This document shows positions 15,763 through 24,820 of a stretch of DNA of 64,000 bases, one piece after another; position 1 is the first letter of the stretch, and each line of letters opens with the position of its first letter. This stretch comes from Thalassovita sp. (GTDB taxonomy: Bacteria; Pseudomonadota; Alphaproteobacteria; Rhodobacterales; Rhodobacteraceae): contig CP051233.1 of assembly GCA_017792425.1 (NCBI GenBank), forward strand, positions 964,402-1,028,401. Reading direction: 5' to 3'. The notes beneath the pieces are model-generated. The model ran no database searches, was not told the DNA's origin, and worked only from the letters and a program-made list of their open reading frames with translations. Both the position numbers and the translations under genes were made by a program.

Positions 15763-17778
15763 ATGATAATCTATGCTGATCAGGATCGCACCATGCTGAA
15801 GAGAACCGACGACGTAAATTTTTCATTGTCCGCCTATCGCAGAATGTCCCTGATCCGCGGAATTGAGCGCCTCTGCCTGGAGTTCAGCACCGGCGACTCC
15901 CCGGTGGCCGTCGGATCGATACATCTTTGTGCAGGACAGGAGGCGATTCCAGTGGGCACCGTCGAGGCGCTACATTCCGACGACCAGATCTCGGCCACTT
16001 ACCGCGGCCACGGCTGGGCGCTGGAATCCGGCATCCCGGCCTTCGAGGTGCTCAGCGAGATTGCTCACAAGGCGACGGGCATAAACGGGGGGCGGGCAGG
16101 CTCGGCCATGATGATCGCGCCCGAGCATCGCTTCATCGGTGAGAATTCGATCGTCGGCGCCGGCTACCCGATTGCCGCGGGTGTGGCGCTGGCGCAGAAA
16201 CTGCAGGGCACCGGTGGGATCTCGGTCGTCAGTATCGGTGATGGAGCGATGAACCAAGGTGCGGTGCACGAAGCGATGGCTTTTGCTGCGCTCAACAAGC
16301 TGCCGGTGCTCTTTATCTGTGAAAACAACGGCTGGGCAGAAATGACCCGCGCCGACGCGGTGGCACCGGTGCCGCGCCAGGCGCAGAGGGCACGCGCCTA
16401 TGGCATCCGATCCGCCACCGTCGACGGCAACGACCCGATTGCCGTCCGCGACAGCGTTGCCTCCGCCCGAAGCCATATACTCGACAACGATGTTCCGGTC
16501 TTCCTCGAGTTCACTACGGCGCGTCTATGGGGTCACTACAACAAAGACATTCAGCATTATCGCCCCCGGTCGGACGCGAAAGATGCCGAAGCCCGCGATC
16601 CGATTGCTGCGCTTCGCGCCCGTATTCTGAATGAGGGCATGATAGCCGAGGGTGATCTGGACCGGATTGACGATGACGTTGAGGCCGAATTGGAGCAGTT
16701 GCGTACCTCGGTAGTCACGGCGCCCAATCCCGATCCGGCTACGGCGCGCGATCACGTCATCGGCACCGCGCCCTCTGATTTTCTGGTATCAACGCAGGAG
16801 AGAGAACCGAGCGAGACAACCTACGGCAAGGCGATCGCCGCTGCGCTGCAAACCGAACTCGCGGCGCGGTCTGAGATGCTGGTTTATGGCGAGGATGTCG
16901 GTGTTGGTGGAGGCATCTTCGGATGTACCCGCAATCTGCAAAAGGAATTTGGCGCGACCCGGGTTTTTGATACGCCGATTTCCGAAAGTGCGATCCTTGG
17001 GTCGGCCCTGGGGGCGGCGATGATGGGGATGCGCCCGGTAGTCGAGATCATGTGGGCGGATTTCATGCTGGTCGCGCTGGACCAGATCATCAACCAGATG
17101 GCCAACCTGCGCTACATCACCCGCGGCACCTCTATCGCGCCGCTGGTGGTCCGGATGCAGCAGGGCGTCACCCCAGGGTCCTGCGCGCAGCACAGCCAGA
17201 GCCTGGAGGCACTGCTGTTCCATACGCCCGGATTGCGCATCGGGCTGCCATCGACTGCGCAGGATGCGCATGACATGTTGCGCGCGGCCATTGCCTGCGA
17301 CGACCCTACTATCATCATTGAATCGCGCGCCTTCTATCAGCGCAAGGAAGAGGTTGATTTCGCGACGCCGGTACAGCCGATCGGCGGGCTGCGGACTCGG
17401 CGTGCCGGCAATGACATCGCGCTGGTCAGCTGGAGCACTGGTATGCCGGTGATTGAAAGGGCCGCCGAGTTGCTCGCCGACTCCGGTGTAGAGGCGGCGG
17501 TAATCGACCTGCGCTGGCTGTCGCCGTTACCGGAGTCCGAGTTGATTGAGGCAATTGGCAAGGCCGGCAACGCGGCCTTCGTGATGCATGAAGCCAACCA
17601 GACCGGCGGCGTCGGCGCCGAGCTACTCTGCCGCTTGCGCGACGCCGGGATCGAAAATGTAGGTAGATTGGGAACGCCGGACATGCGCATGCCTGCCTCG
17701 CCGGTCTTGCAGCAGGAAATTCTGCCGAATGCGGAAGCCGTCGCCGCGCGGGTTATGGCGCAACTGGGAAAGGTCTGA
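15763..17778 (+). CDS. Fused E1 alpha-beta subunit, thiamine-dependent 2-oxoacid/acetoin dehydrogenase family
   Basis: A 671-residue fusion. The first half is an E1-alpha domain with the thiamine diphosphate motif G159-D160-G161 and the paired Asn at about 188-189 (ICENNGW). The second half, from about residue 345 (TYGKAIAAAL), is E1-beta with VYGEDVG and DTPISESAILG. Such enzymes decarboxylate 2-oxo acids, or cleave acetoin, and hand the acyl group to a lipoyl E2. No E2 or E3 gene lies in this cluster, which is unusual; the enzyme may borrow housekeeping partners or do a different thiamine reaction. An alternative start is the ATG at 15793 with AGGA before it. The SDR-like gene follows after 3 bases. 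Confidence 0.88.
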   Translation: MIIYADQDRTMLKRTDDVNFSLSAYRRMSLIRGIERLCLEFSTGDSPVAVGSIHLCAGQEAIPVGTVEALHSDDQISATYRGHGWALESGIPAFEVLSEIAHKATGINGGRAGSAMMIAPEHRFIGENSIVGAGYPIAAGVALAQKLQGTGGISVVSIGDGAMNQGAVHEAMAFAALNKLPVLFICENNGWAEMTRADAVAPVPRQAQRARAYGIRSATVDGNDPIAVRDSVASARSHILDNDVPVFLEFTTARLWGHYNKDIQHYRPRSDAKDAEARDPIAALRARILNEGMIAEGDLDRIDDDVEAELEQLRTSVVTAPNPDPATARDHVIGTAPSDFLVSTQEREPSETTYGKAIAAALQTELAARSEMLVYGEDVGVGGGIFGCTRNLQKEFGATRVFDTPISESAILGSALGAAMMGMRPVVEIMWADFMLVALDQIINQMANLRYITRGTSIAPLVVRMQQGVTPGSCAQHSQSLEALLFHTPGLRIGLPSTAQDAHDMLRAAIACDDPTIIIESRAFYQRKEEVDFATPVQPIGGLRTRRAGNDIALVSWSTGMPVIERAAELLADSGVEAAVIDLRWLSPLPESELIEAIGKAGNAAFVMHEANQTGGVGAELLCRLRDAGIENVGRLGTPDMRMPASPVLQQEILPNAEAVAARVMAQLGKV

Positions 17779-17781
17779 TCC

Positions 17782-18570
17782 ATGAGCTTGCCAATCGATC
17801 TGACTGGTCGACGCGCCATTGTCTGTGCCTCAAGCAACGGGTTGGGCCGCGGATGTGCGGAAATGCTGGCAAGGGCAGGGGCTTCAGTTGTTCTGAATGG
17901 GCGCGACGAGGCGCGGTTGGAGCAAACCGCAAAAGACTTGATCGCGGCGGAAACCGGCGTCGAGATCATTTCGGTTGCAGGTGACATCACCGATTCGGCC
18001 ACCCAGAACCGGCTACTGAAGGCCTGCCCGAAACCAGACATACTCGTAAACAATAATGGAGGCCCGCCGATCAGCGATTTTCGGACGCTTGACCGAGAAA
18101 ACATGGAAGCGGGCCTAAGGGCCAACATGCTGGCGCCAATCGAGATGATCCAGCATGTGATTGACGGCATGATGGATCGCCGGTTTGGGCGCATTGTCAA
18201 CATCACGTCTGTTACGGTGAAGATGCCGATCTCGGGACTTGACCTGTCCAGTGGCGCACGAGCCGGGCTCACGTCCTTCCTGGCAGGGATTGCCCGTGAT
18301 GTCGCCGGAGCCAACGTCACCATCAATCAGCTTATGCCCGGCTACTTCGATACCGAGCGCTCGCGTGGCGGACTTCGGGCCCGCGCCGAACGCACGGGGC
18401 GGACTGTCGAAGTACTCGCGGCCGAGCGCCGCGCCAGCATTCCCGCCGGACGTCTGGGAACACCGGAGGAGTTCGGCCATGCCTGTGCCTTCCTGTGTAG
18501 CCCGCAGGCGGGCTTCATTACCGGTCAGAACCTGCTGATGGACGGAGGGATGTTCCGCAGCGCGTTTTGA
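17782..18570 (+). CDS. SDR-superfamily protein lacking the catalytic Tyr and Lys
   Basis: A 262-residue protein with an SDR fold, but with the key motifs altered. The nucleotide loop reads CASSNGLGRG (residues 15-24) instead of TGxxxGIG, and the NNAG motif reads NNNGG. The catalytic YxxxK site aligns with S156-S-G-A-R160 (LSSGARAGL), so Tyr is Ser and Lys is Arg. A recognised beta-ketoacyl-reductase-like SDR subgroup shows such imperfect motifs. It may therefore bind a substrate or act by a different chemistry, and should not be assumed to be a normal oxidoreductase. It sits 3 bases after the E1 gene, in the same operon, followed by the ABC importer genes. Confidence 0.85.
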   Translation: MSLPIDLTGRRAIVCASSNGLGRGCAEMLARAGASVVLNGRDEARLEQTAKDLIAAETGVEIISVAGDITDSATQNRLLKACPKPDILVNNNGGPPISDFRTLDRENMEAGLRANMLAPIEMIQHVIDGMMDRRFGRIVNITSVTVKMPISGLDLSSGARAGLTSFLAGIARDVAGANVTINQLMPGYFDTERSRGGLRARAERTGRTVEVLAAERRASIPAGRLGTPEEFGHACAFLCSPQAGFITGQNLLMDGGMFRSAF

Positions 18571-18606
18571 GAAAATTCTGAGACACGAAAATCTGGAGGA
18601 GAAACC

Positions 18607-19584
18607 ATGACACTGACAAGACGACAGTTCACCGGAGCGGGCCTGGCCCTTGCCGCAGCGCCTTTCCTAGGAAGCGCGCCGCTCTTTGCCCAGGGTGCAC
18701 GCACCAAGCTGACATATGCCACGCTCAAGACTGGCGTAAGCGTCATCATCAACGAGAACCTGAAAGCGAAACGCCCAGATCTCGACAATGGCTTGGAAAT
18801 CGACATCACCAATGAATACACTTCAGTGTCGAGCTACTACAGCGACTTCATCTCCGGCACCTTCGAATTGGGCATCGGTGCGTGGGACACCTATCTTCGG
18901 ATGCACCGGAAATCCGTCCCGGCACGGATGGCGACAACCTTCACCACTGGCGAGATGATCAACATCGTCAGCCATGGCGACGGCCCGTCAAGCGTCGAGG
19001 AGCTGCGCGGCAAATCGATCTCCGGCATCGCCGCCTCCGGTGCCTTCAACATGTGCAAGTCCGCGATCGCCAATATCCACGGCATGGACTTGGGCGCCGA
19101 TGTGACCGTCCAGAATGTTCCCAGCCCGGCACAGGCGATGACGCTCCTCATGGCCCAGAATGTTGATGCCGCATTGTCCTGGGAGCCGAATGTCTCGTCC
19201 TCGATGGCAAAGGTCGACAGCCTGCGCACAATCTTCAATCTCGGTGAAGCCTATCGCGGCGCCACCGGCAAGGTGCTTCCATATTTCGGCTGCGCGGTGC
19301 GCGAAGAAGCGATCGAGCGCGATGCGGAAATCGGCGCCAAGGTGCATGCCACCTTTGCCCTGCTGATGGAGCAGATCAATGCCGATCCAATGGCGGCTTT
19401 CGAAATCGCCGCGCCACATCTGAACCTCGATGCCGCAGTGCTGATGGGCGCCCATGAGGCCGGTCGGCTGCAATTCGAATCGCACTCGATGCGCGAGGCC
19501 GAGGGCCGCGAGCTGATCCGCGCAGCGCAGGCCTACATCGACAAGGACAATGCCGAGATCGAAGATGGATTCTTCGTGTCCTGA
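18607..19584 (+). CDS. ABC transporter substrate-binding protein, SsuA/TauA/NMT1-like, with Tat-type signal
   Basis: A 325-residue periplasmic binding protein. The N-terminus carries a twin-arginine signal (T4-R5-R6-Q7-F8, then an alanine-rich hydrophobic stretch ending at about LFAQ), so export is probably by Tat. The body has the NMT1/SsuA-like pattern, for example the loops ELRGKSISGIAASGAF and MAQNVDAALSWEP. Relatives deliver sulfonates, nitrate or aromatic acids to an ABC permease. The permease and ATPase genes follow directly. A GGAGGA site precedes the start. The ligand is likely the substrate of the oxygenase in this cluster, but the sequence does not name it. Confidence 0.88.
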   Translation: MTLTRRQFTGAGLALAAAPFLGSAPLFAQGARTKLTYATLKTGVSVIINENLKAKRPDLDNGLEIDITNEYTSVSSYYSDFISGTFELGIGAWDTYLRMHRKSVPARMATTFTTGEMINIVSHGDGPSSVEELRGKSISGIAASGAFNMCKSAIANIHGMDLGADVTVQNVPSPAQAMTLLMAQNVDAALSWEPNVSSSMAKVDSLRTIFNLGEAYRGATGKVLPYFGCAVREEAIERDAEIGAKVHATFALLMEQINADPMAAFEIAAPHLNLDAAVLMGAHEAGRLQFESHSMREAEGRELIRAAQAYIDKDNAEIEDGFFVS

Positions 19585-19652
19585 CGACAGCCCAGCCATG
19601 GCGGCAACCCGCCCCGTGCGGGTTGCCGCCCGGCCAACCAGATGGTGAACCC

Positions 19653-20465
19653 ATGTCATCCAACGACAGCACAATGACGCGCTCGAATGCGCCGCTCTTC
19701 AACTTCGGCGATCTGATCAAGCGGGATCGCTTCGCTGGCCTCGCCGTGATCCTGCTGATCGTCGCGGCCCTGCAGATCGCCAGCCTGTTCGCGCCCGACT
19801 ATATTGCGCCGCCGCCGCTGCTGATTGCCGAAAAGCTCTGGACCCAGATCTTCCCGCTATGGGACGAGATCCTCATTACCTTGGTCCGGCTGCTCGTCGC
19901 CTTGGTATTCGCCATGGTTGTCGGCACGCTCTTGGGCATCGTGATGGGCATGTTGCCAGGACTGCGCCCCTATGTCCGCTCGCTGGTGGTCATCGACACC
20001 GGCATTCCGGCTCTGTCCTGGATGCTGATCGCCGTATTCTGGTTCAAAGAACCTGAGATCCGGATCTTCTTCATCATGTCGGTGATCCTGATCCCGTTCT
20101 ATGCCCTGAACGTCTTTGACGGCATTCGCGCGCTGCCGAAAGAGTGGCTGGAGATGTGCGAAAGCTTCAGGCCCAGCCGCTGGCAAGTGCTGCGCTTTCT
20201 GATCCTGCCGCATATCGTGGCCTATGTCTTCACCACCACAAGGTCGGTGATCGGCTATGCGACACGAATGGTGATCTTTGCCGAGCTGATCGCTTCGGCC
20301 GTAGGCATCGGCGCCCAGATGGGCCTAGCGCAGGCCAATTTCGACATCGCCGCCGTCTTCGCCTGGACGCTGCTGCTGGTGGTCCTCAACATCCTTTCCC
20401 AATCCGTGGTCGCACTCGTCGAAAAGCGCGTCCTGAGCTACAGACCCGACGTCGAGGTACGGTGA
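19653..20465 (+). CDS. ABC transporter permease, SsuC/TauC-like
   Basis: A 270-residue inner-membrane permease with about six spans. The cytoplasmic coupling loop is recognisable in the second half as ALPKEWLEMCESFRPSRWQV, corresponding to the EAA loop that contacts the ATPase. The start at 19653 follows a short gap after the binding-protein gene; an ATG at 19674 is an alternative. The stop overlaps the ATPase start by one base (TGATG). Together with the neighbours it forms a complete three-gene importer of the taurine/nitrate/sulfonate family. Confidence 0.9.
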   Translation: MSSNDSTMTRSNAPLFNFGDLIKRDRFAGLAVILLIVAALQIASLFAPDYIAPPPLLIAEKLWTQIFPLWDEILITLVRLLVALVFAMVVGTLLGIVMGMLPGLRPYVRSLVVIDTGIPALSWMLIAVFWFKEPEIRIFFIMSVILIPFYALNVFDGIRALPKEWLEMCESFRPSRWQVLRFLILPHIVAYVFTTTRSVIGYATRMVIFAELIASAVGIGAQMGLAQANFDIAAVFAWTLLLVVLNILSQSVVALVEKRVLSYRPDVEVR

Positions 20466-21244
20466 TGAACATGCATGCAGATTTCAAGCCGGTTTCAACC
20501 GGGGAACCGGCCATCCAGATCGAACAAGTCAACAAGCAGTTCGGCGCAGTCACGGCCATCGAGAATTTGTCCTTCCATGTCAACCGCGGTGAAATCGTCT
20601 CGTTCCTGGGACGCACCGGCGCGGGCAAGAGTACGGCGCTCAACCTGATAATGGGCAACATGAGCCCGACCAAGGGGCGCGTGCGGGTTATGGGGATGGA
20701 CCCCAACAAGGATTTCCGCAAGCTCCGCCGAACCATCTCGGTCGGGTTCCAGACCGATCGCCTGCTGCCTTGGCGGACCGCGCTGGAGAACGTGGAACTG
20801 GGCCTGCAAATCCTGCATCATCCCAAGGGAGAGATCCGGGAAAAAGCGCAGGAGTGGCTGAAGCGGGTGAACCTGGCCGATGCGGCGGGTCTCTATCCGC
20901 ACGAGTTGTCCGGAGGGATGCGCCAGCGGGTCAGCCTGGCCAGGGCGCTGGCCATCGATCCGGAAATCCTGCTGTTGGACGAATGTTTCAGCCAGTTGGA
21001 CCACGTCACCTCGCAGACGCTGCGGGCGGATGTCAGCGCGGTCATCCGTCAATATAACAAGACCTGCCTGTTCATCACTCACCGCATCGACGATGCCATC
21101 GAGATGGCGGACCGCATCCTGGTTCTGGGGGCTCCGGCGAAGCTTCTGCTCGAAGTCAGCCCGACCCCGGAAGACCGGACGGACCGTGAAAAGTTCCAAG
21201 TCCTGCACGACAAGATCGCCGATGCACTCGGCGTGGATGCCTGA
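20465..21244 (+). CDS. ABC transporter ATP-binding protein, SsuB/TauB-like
   Basis: A 259-residue ATPase. Walker A is GRTGAGKST at residues 49-57, where the common pattern is GxSGxGKST; the signature is LSGGMRQRVSLARAL, and Walker B is ILLLDE followed by CFSQLD, so the usual P after DE is Cys. It energises the importer from the cytoplasmic side. The ATG at 20465 is chosen because it overlaps the permease stop; the frame is open further left but only as an overlap of the permease gene. The Rieske oxygenase gene begins 24 bases later behind AGAGGAGG. Confidence 0.93.
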   Translation: MNMHADFKPVSTGEPAIQIEQVNKQFGAVTAIENLSFHVNRGEIVSFLGRTGAGKSTALNLIMGNMSPTKGRVRVMGMDPNKDFRKLRRTISVGFQTDRLLPWRTALENVELGLQILHHPKGEIREKAQEWLKRVNLADAAGLYPHELSGGMRQRVSLARALAIDPEILLLDECFSQLDHVTSQTLRADVSAVIRQYNKTCLFITHRIDDAIEMADRILVLGAPAKLLLEVSPTPEDRTDREKFQVLHDKIADALGVDA

Positions 21245-21268
21245 GACGACCCAGAGGAGGAAACCAAC

Positions 21269-22633
21269 ATGTTGACCGCAGAGAAAAACGCCATCCTGAC
21301 CGAAACCGGTCCCGACCGTCCGATGGGCCAGTTGTTCCGCTTCTTCTGGCAGCCTGCGCTTCTGTCGCGCGAATTGCCCGAACCGGATTGCCCGCCGCGC
21401 CGCGTGAAGATCCTGAACACCGACATGGTCGCGATCCGCGACAGCGGCGGGCGCGCGCAACTAATCACGCCCACCTGCCCGCACCGTGGCGCGAACCTGT
21501 TCTTCGGACGGGTGGAAGAGGGCGGTATCCGCTGCGCCTACCACGGCTGGAAATTCGATGCCGACGGCAATTGCCTGGACATCCCGACGCTGCCCGACAA
21601 CGGCCAGCGCGAAAAGATGTGCGAGAAGATCAAACTGCAGACCTATCCGACGCGTGAGGCAGGCGGGCTGATCTGGGTCTATCTCGGACCCGAGGAGATG
21701 ATGCCCGAGATGCCCCAGTTCGACTTTCTCGACATGCCCGAAGATCAGGTCTACGTGTCGAAGAAATACCAGTTTTCCAACTGGGCGCAGGCCTGCGAAG
21801 GCGCGCTGGACACGGCGCATTTCTCGTTCCTGCACATGCCGTTGGTCGGCGGCAAGATCGATTTCGGCAAAGACGCTTTCGTGGCTGAATCCTCGGCCGA
21901 CGAACGGCGCATTGGCTGGATTCGCAACGACGGGTCTCCGCGCTTCTCCATCACCAAGCACGAGGCCGGGCTGGTCATCGGCGGGGCCCGTTACGCCGAC
22001 GAGGGCGACACCTACTGGCGCATCAGCCAGTTCCTGATGCCCAACCACGGGCTCGCGCCGAACGCTTTCCCCGGCGAGAACATGCACGGTCAGTGCTGGG
22101 TGCCGATCGATGACGAAACCTGCTGGATTTTCAACTACACTTGGAACCCCGACCGGAAGCTGGGCGAGGACGAGGTCGAGCGGTTTCGCAACGGCGCCTC
22201 GATTCACGCGGCAACCGACGAAAACTACGTGCCCATCCGCAACATCACCAACGATTTCATGATCGACCGGGAAGACCAGAAGACCCGCACCTATACCGGC
22301 ATCAAGGGCGTGTCGGAACAGGATGCGGCGATCCAGGAAAGCATGGGGCCGATCGTCGACCGAACCAAAGAGCACCTCAACTCCTCGGACCTGGGCGTGG
22401 TGCAGTTCCGACGCTACATCCTCGACGCGGCCAAGACGCTGGAATTCGAAGGGCTGCTGCCGACGGCGCATTCGCATCCGCAGAACTACCGCTTGCGCTC
22501 GGGCAGCCATGTGTGCAGCGACACGATCCCGTTCGACGACGTGATGGTGGAGCGGTTCGGCCACAGGCTGGGCATGGCCCCGGCGGCGGTGGAAGCCGAA
22601 GCCGACACTCCGGCAAAGGTCGACGCAGAATGA
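21269..22633 (+). CDS. Rieske non-heme iron oxygenase, phthalate dioxygenase-like large subunit
   Basis: A 454-residue oxygenase. The Rieske [2Fe-2S] ligands are C70-P-H72 and C89-A-Y-H92. The mononuclear iron site is seen as D181-x-x-H184-x4-H189 (ALDTAHFSFLH). Length and motif spacing fit the phthalate 4,5-dioxygenase/phenoxybenzoate group, which work as oxygenase plus a one-protein reductase with a C-terminal ferredoxin domain; exactly such a reductase is encoded three genes downstream. It would hydroxylate or demethylate an aromatic or related acid. The stop overlaps the aldolase start (ATGA). The exact substrate cannot be read from the sequence. Confidence 0.92.
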   Translation: MLTAEKNAILTETGPDRPMGQLFRFFWQPALLSRELPEPDCPPRRVKILNTDMVAIRDSGGRAQLITPTCPHRGANLFFGRVEEGGIRCAYHGWKFDADGNCLDIPTLPDNGQREKMCEKIKLQTYPTREAGGLIWVYLGPEEMMPEMPQFDFLDMPEDQVYVSKKYQFSNWAQACEGALDTAHFSFLHMPLVGGKIDFGKDAFVAESSADERRIGWIRNDGSPRFSITKHEAGLVIGGARYADEGDTYWRISQFLMPNHGLAPNAFPGENMHGQCWVPIDDETCWIFNYTWNPDRKLGEDEVERFRNGASIHAATDENYVPIRNITNDFMIDREDQKTRTYTGIKGVSEQDAAIQESMGPIVDRTKEHLNSSDLGVVQFRRYILDAAKTLEFEGLLPTAHSHPQNYRLRSGSHVCSDTIPFDDVMVERFGHRLGMAPAAVEAEADTPAKVDAE

Positions 22634-23430
22634 CCGGGCCTGACAACGTGACCCCGAAAAACGCAGGTTTCCGGCGGCGCCTGTCCGCCGGAGAGCCGCT
22701 GCTGGGCCTGTTCAACTGCCTGCCCGCCTTCCAGGTGGCCGAGATCCTCAGCCATTCGTCGATGGACTACCTCGTCATCGAGGCCGAACATGGCGCGACC
22801 TCGCTGCCCGCGATGCATGCGCAGGTGTCCGCGATCGCCGAGCGCATGCCGGTCGTCATCCGGGTCGCATCGGACGAGCCCGGCGCCATCAAGCCGATCC
22901 TCGATCTCGGCGTGACCGGCATCATGGTGCCCGATGTGCGCAGCGCCGCCGTGGCCCGCGACATCGTGGCCCAAACCCGCTTTGCCCCCGAGGGCACGCG
23001 CGGCATCGGCGGCAGCATCCGTGCCTCGCGTTACGGCATGGACAAGGGCTATTTCCGCGACGGTCCGGCCGAGCCGGTCACCGTGATCCTTCAAATCGAA
23101 AGCCAGGAAGGCCTCGACAACACCGCCGAGATCGCGGCGGTCGACGGGGTCGATGCGGTGTTCTTCGGGCCGATGGATCTGTCGGCCCAGCTTGGCCACA
23201 GGGGCAGGCCCGACGCGCCCGAGGTGGAGCAGGCCATGGCAAAGGCCATGCGACAGCTCGCAGAAACCGGCTGCATCGCCGGCTGCCTCTGTCCGCCCGG
23301 CAAGGTCGCGTATTGGCGCGAAAGGGGCGCGAGCCTGTTCCTGCTGGGCTCCGACATCGGCGCCCTCGTGGCCTCGGTCGAGACCATGGTCGACACTGCA
23401 ACATGGCCCCCAAAGGAGTATGCGGCATGA
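22630..23430 (+). CDS. HpcH/HpaI family aldolase
   Basis: A 266-residue class II aldolase. The active-site features are in order: IEAEHG (the Glu-His pair), RVASDEPGAIKP, the metal ligand Glu in ILQIESQEG, and the metal ligand Asp in FFGPMDLSAQLG. The family cleaves 4-hydroxy-2-oxo acids to pyruvate (or oxaloacetate) and an aldehyde, which fits a last step after ring opening. The ATG at 22630 overlaps the oxygenase stop by 4 bases; an open extension to the left merely overlaps that gene. It is followed, again with ATGA overlap, by the SnoaL-like gene, so the four enzymes are tightly coupled. Confidence 0.9.
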   Translation: MTGPDNVTPKNAGFRRRLSAGEPLLGLFNCLPAFQVAEILSHSSMDYLVIEAEHGATSLPAMHAQVSAIAERMPVVIRVASDEPGAIKPILDLGVTGIMVPDVRSAAVARDIVAQTRFAPEGTRGIGGSIRASRYGMDKGYFRDGPAEPVTVILQIESQEGLDNTAEIAAVDGVDAVFFGPMDLSAQLGHRGRPDAPEVEQAMAKAMRQLAETGCIAGCLCPPGKVAYWRERGASLFLLGSDIGALVASVETMVDTATWPPKEYAA

Positions 23431-23846
23431 CGCTGTCGAGGCAATCGGAAGGTCGGAAACTGTTGATCGAATTCTACAAGGCGATCGATGAATACCGGTT
23501 CGCGGATGCGGCAAGGCGATTTGCCTCGGCTGGGGAATGGCACCGCAAGGGCGAGGTCCTGATCGGGCCGGACGAAGTGGAACGCGCCTACGAGGGGCGC
23601 AATGCGCAGCTGCGCACGCGGCATATCCTCAGCAACATCCTGATCGACGAGACTCCGGATGGCCTGCGTTTCCACCTGTGCATCACGCTCTACGCGGGCA
23701 ATGCGGGCGCGGACGAGACCCCGACCGTTTCCGGTCCGGCGATGGTCCTGACCTCAGACGGTCAGCTGACCCGCAGCGGGGGGCTTCTGAAGATCGCGAG
23801 AAAGCGCACCGTTCGGCAATTTGTCGTGCAACAGCCCAACGCATGA
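23427..23846 (+). CDS. SnoaL/NTF2-like protein
   Basis: A 139-residue protein with the NTF2-like layout: an N-terminal helix pair (LLIEFYKAIDEYRFADAARRF), then curved strands such as RFHLCITLYAG and a final RKRTVRQFVV. This fold is used by small subunits of ring-hydroxylating dioxygenases and by SnoaL-type cyclases and isomerases. Given its place between aldolase and reductase, it could be a small oxygenase partner or an isomerase; neither can be proven here. The ATG at 23427 overlaps the aldolase stop by 4 bases, which fixes the start. Confidence 0.72.
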   Translation: MTLSRQSEGRKLLIEFYKAIDEYRFADAARRFASAGEWHRKGEVLIGPDEVERAYEGRNAQLRTRHILSNILIDETPDGLRFHLCITLYAGNAGADETPTVSGPAMVLTSDGQLTRSGGLLKIARKRTVRQFVVQQPNA

Positions 23847-23857
23847 GGAGAGATGCC

Positions 23858-24820
23858 ATGAAGGATACACTGGACGTCCTGGTCGAAGCGATTGATCGCG
23901 AGACCCCAGAAATTCTCAGTATCACCCTGGCCTCTGTAAAAGGCGGCTCTCTACCGCCCTTCGAGTGCGGCTCGCACATCGACTTGCACCTGTCCAACGG
24001 GTTGATCCGGCAGTATTCGCTATGGGGATCGCCCGAAGACCGGGACCGCTACCGGATTGCGGTGAAGAACGAAGCCAACTCACGCGGTGGGTCGAGGCAT
24101 GTTCACGAAGCCCTGTCGGTCGGTGATGTCATCCCGATATCGCATCCGCGCAACAATTTCCGGATGACGCCGGGGGCCGAGAGGGTCATCCTGCTGGCTG
24201 GCGGCGTGGGGATCACACCGATTCTGCCGATGGCGGAAGAGCTGGAACGCAATGGTACGACTTACGAGTTGCATTATTTCACCCGCGCCCCTGAGCTCAC
24301 GGCATTTGCCGATCACATCGCGACTTCTCTGATAGCTGACAAGACATCGCATTATTTTGGCCTTGGCCCGGCGGAGGTTCATCGCGAAATGGCGCGGATC
24401 CTTGCGCCCTATATACCCGGGTCGCATCTGTACCTGTGCGGTCCAGCTCCCTTCATCGAAATGGTTCTAACTGAAGCGGGCAAGAATTGGCCGAAAGAAG
24501 CTGTCCATCTTGAATATTTCAGCGCCGCGCCGCCGACGTCAACAGACAGGCACGAGGGATTCGAAGTTCATCTTGCAAAGACTGGCCAGAGCTTTAACGT
24601 CCCCGCCGACATGAGCATCGCCGAAGTCTTAGTGGAGAACGGTATCAATATCGAACTGTCCTGCGAACAGGGCATCTGCGGCACCTGTCTGACGCGAGTC
24701 ATGGACGGTGTACCTGACCATCAGGACATGTTCCTCTCGGATGAGGAGCACGCGCGGAATGATCAGATGACGCTCTGCGTTTCTCGCTGTAAGGGCAAAA
24801 GGCTGGTACTGGACATATGA
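23858..24820 (+). CDS. PDR/VanB-family oxidoreductase (Rieske oxygenase reductase)
   Basis: A 320-residue reductase of the phthalate dioxygenase reductase type: flavin domain at about 1-105 (RQYSLWGSPED), NAD domain at about 106-225 (LLAGGVGITPILPM), and a C-terminal plant-type [2Fe-2S] ferredoxin domain with Cys269, Cys274, Cys277 and Cys307. It passes electrons from NAD(P)H to the Rieske oxygenase encoded upstream. The start at 23858 has GAGGAGAG upstream and is preferred over longer open extensions. The stop overlaps the IclR gene start by 4 bases. Confidence 0.94.
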   Translation: MKDTLDVLVEAIDRETPEILSITLASVKGGSLPPFECGSHIDLHLSNGLIRQYSLWGSPEDRDRYRIAVKNEANSRGGSRHVHEALSVGDVIPISHPRNNFRMTPGAERVILLAGGVGITPILPMAEELERNGTTYELHYFTRAPELTAFADHIATSLIADKTSHYFGLGPAEVHREMARILAPYIPGSHLYLCGPAPFIEMVLTEAGKNWPKEAVHLEYFSAAPPTSTDRHEGFEVHLAKTGQSFNVPADMSIAEVLVENGINIELSCEQGICGTCLTRVMDGVPDHQDMFLSDEEHARNDQMTLCVSRCKGKRLVLDI

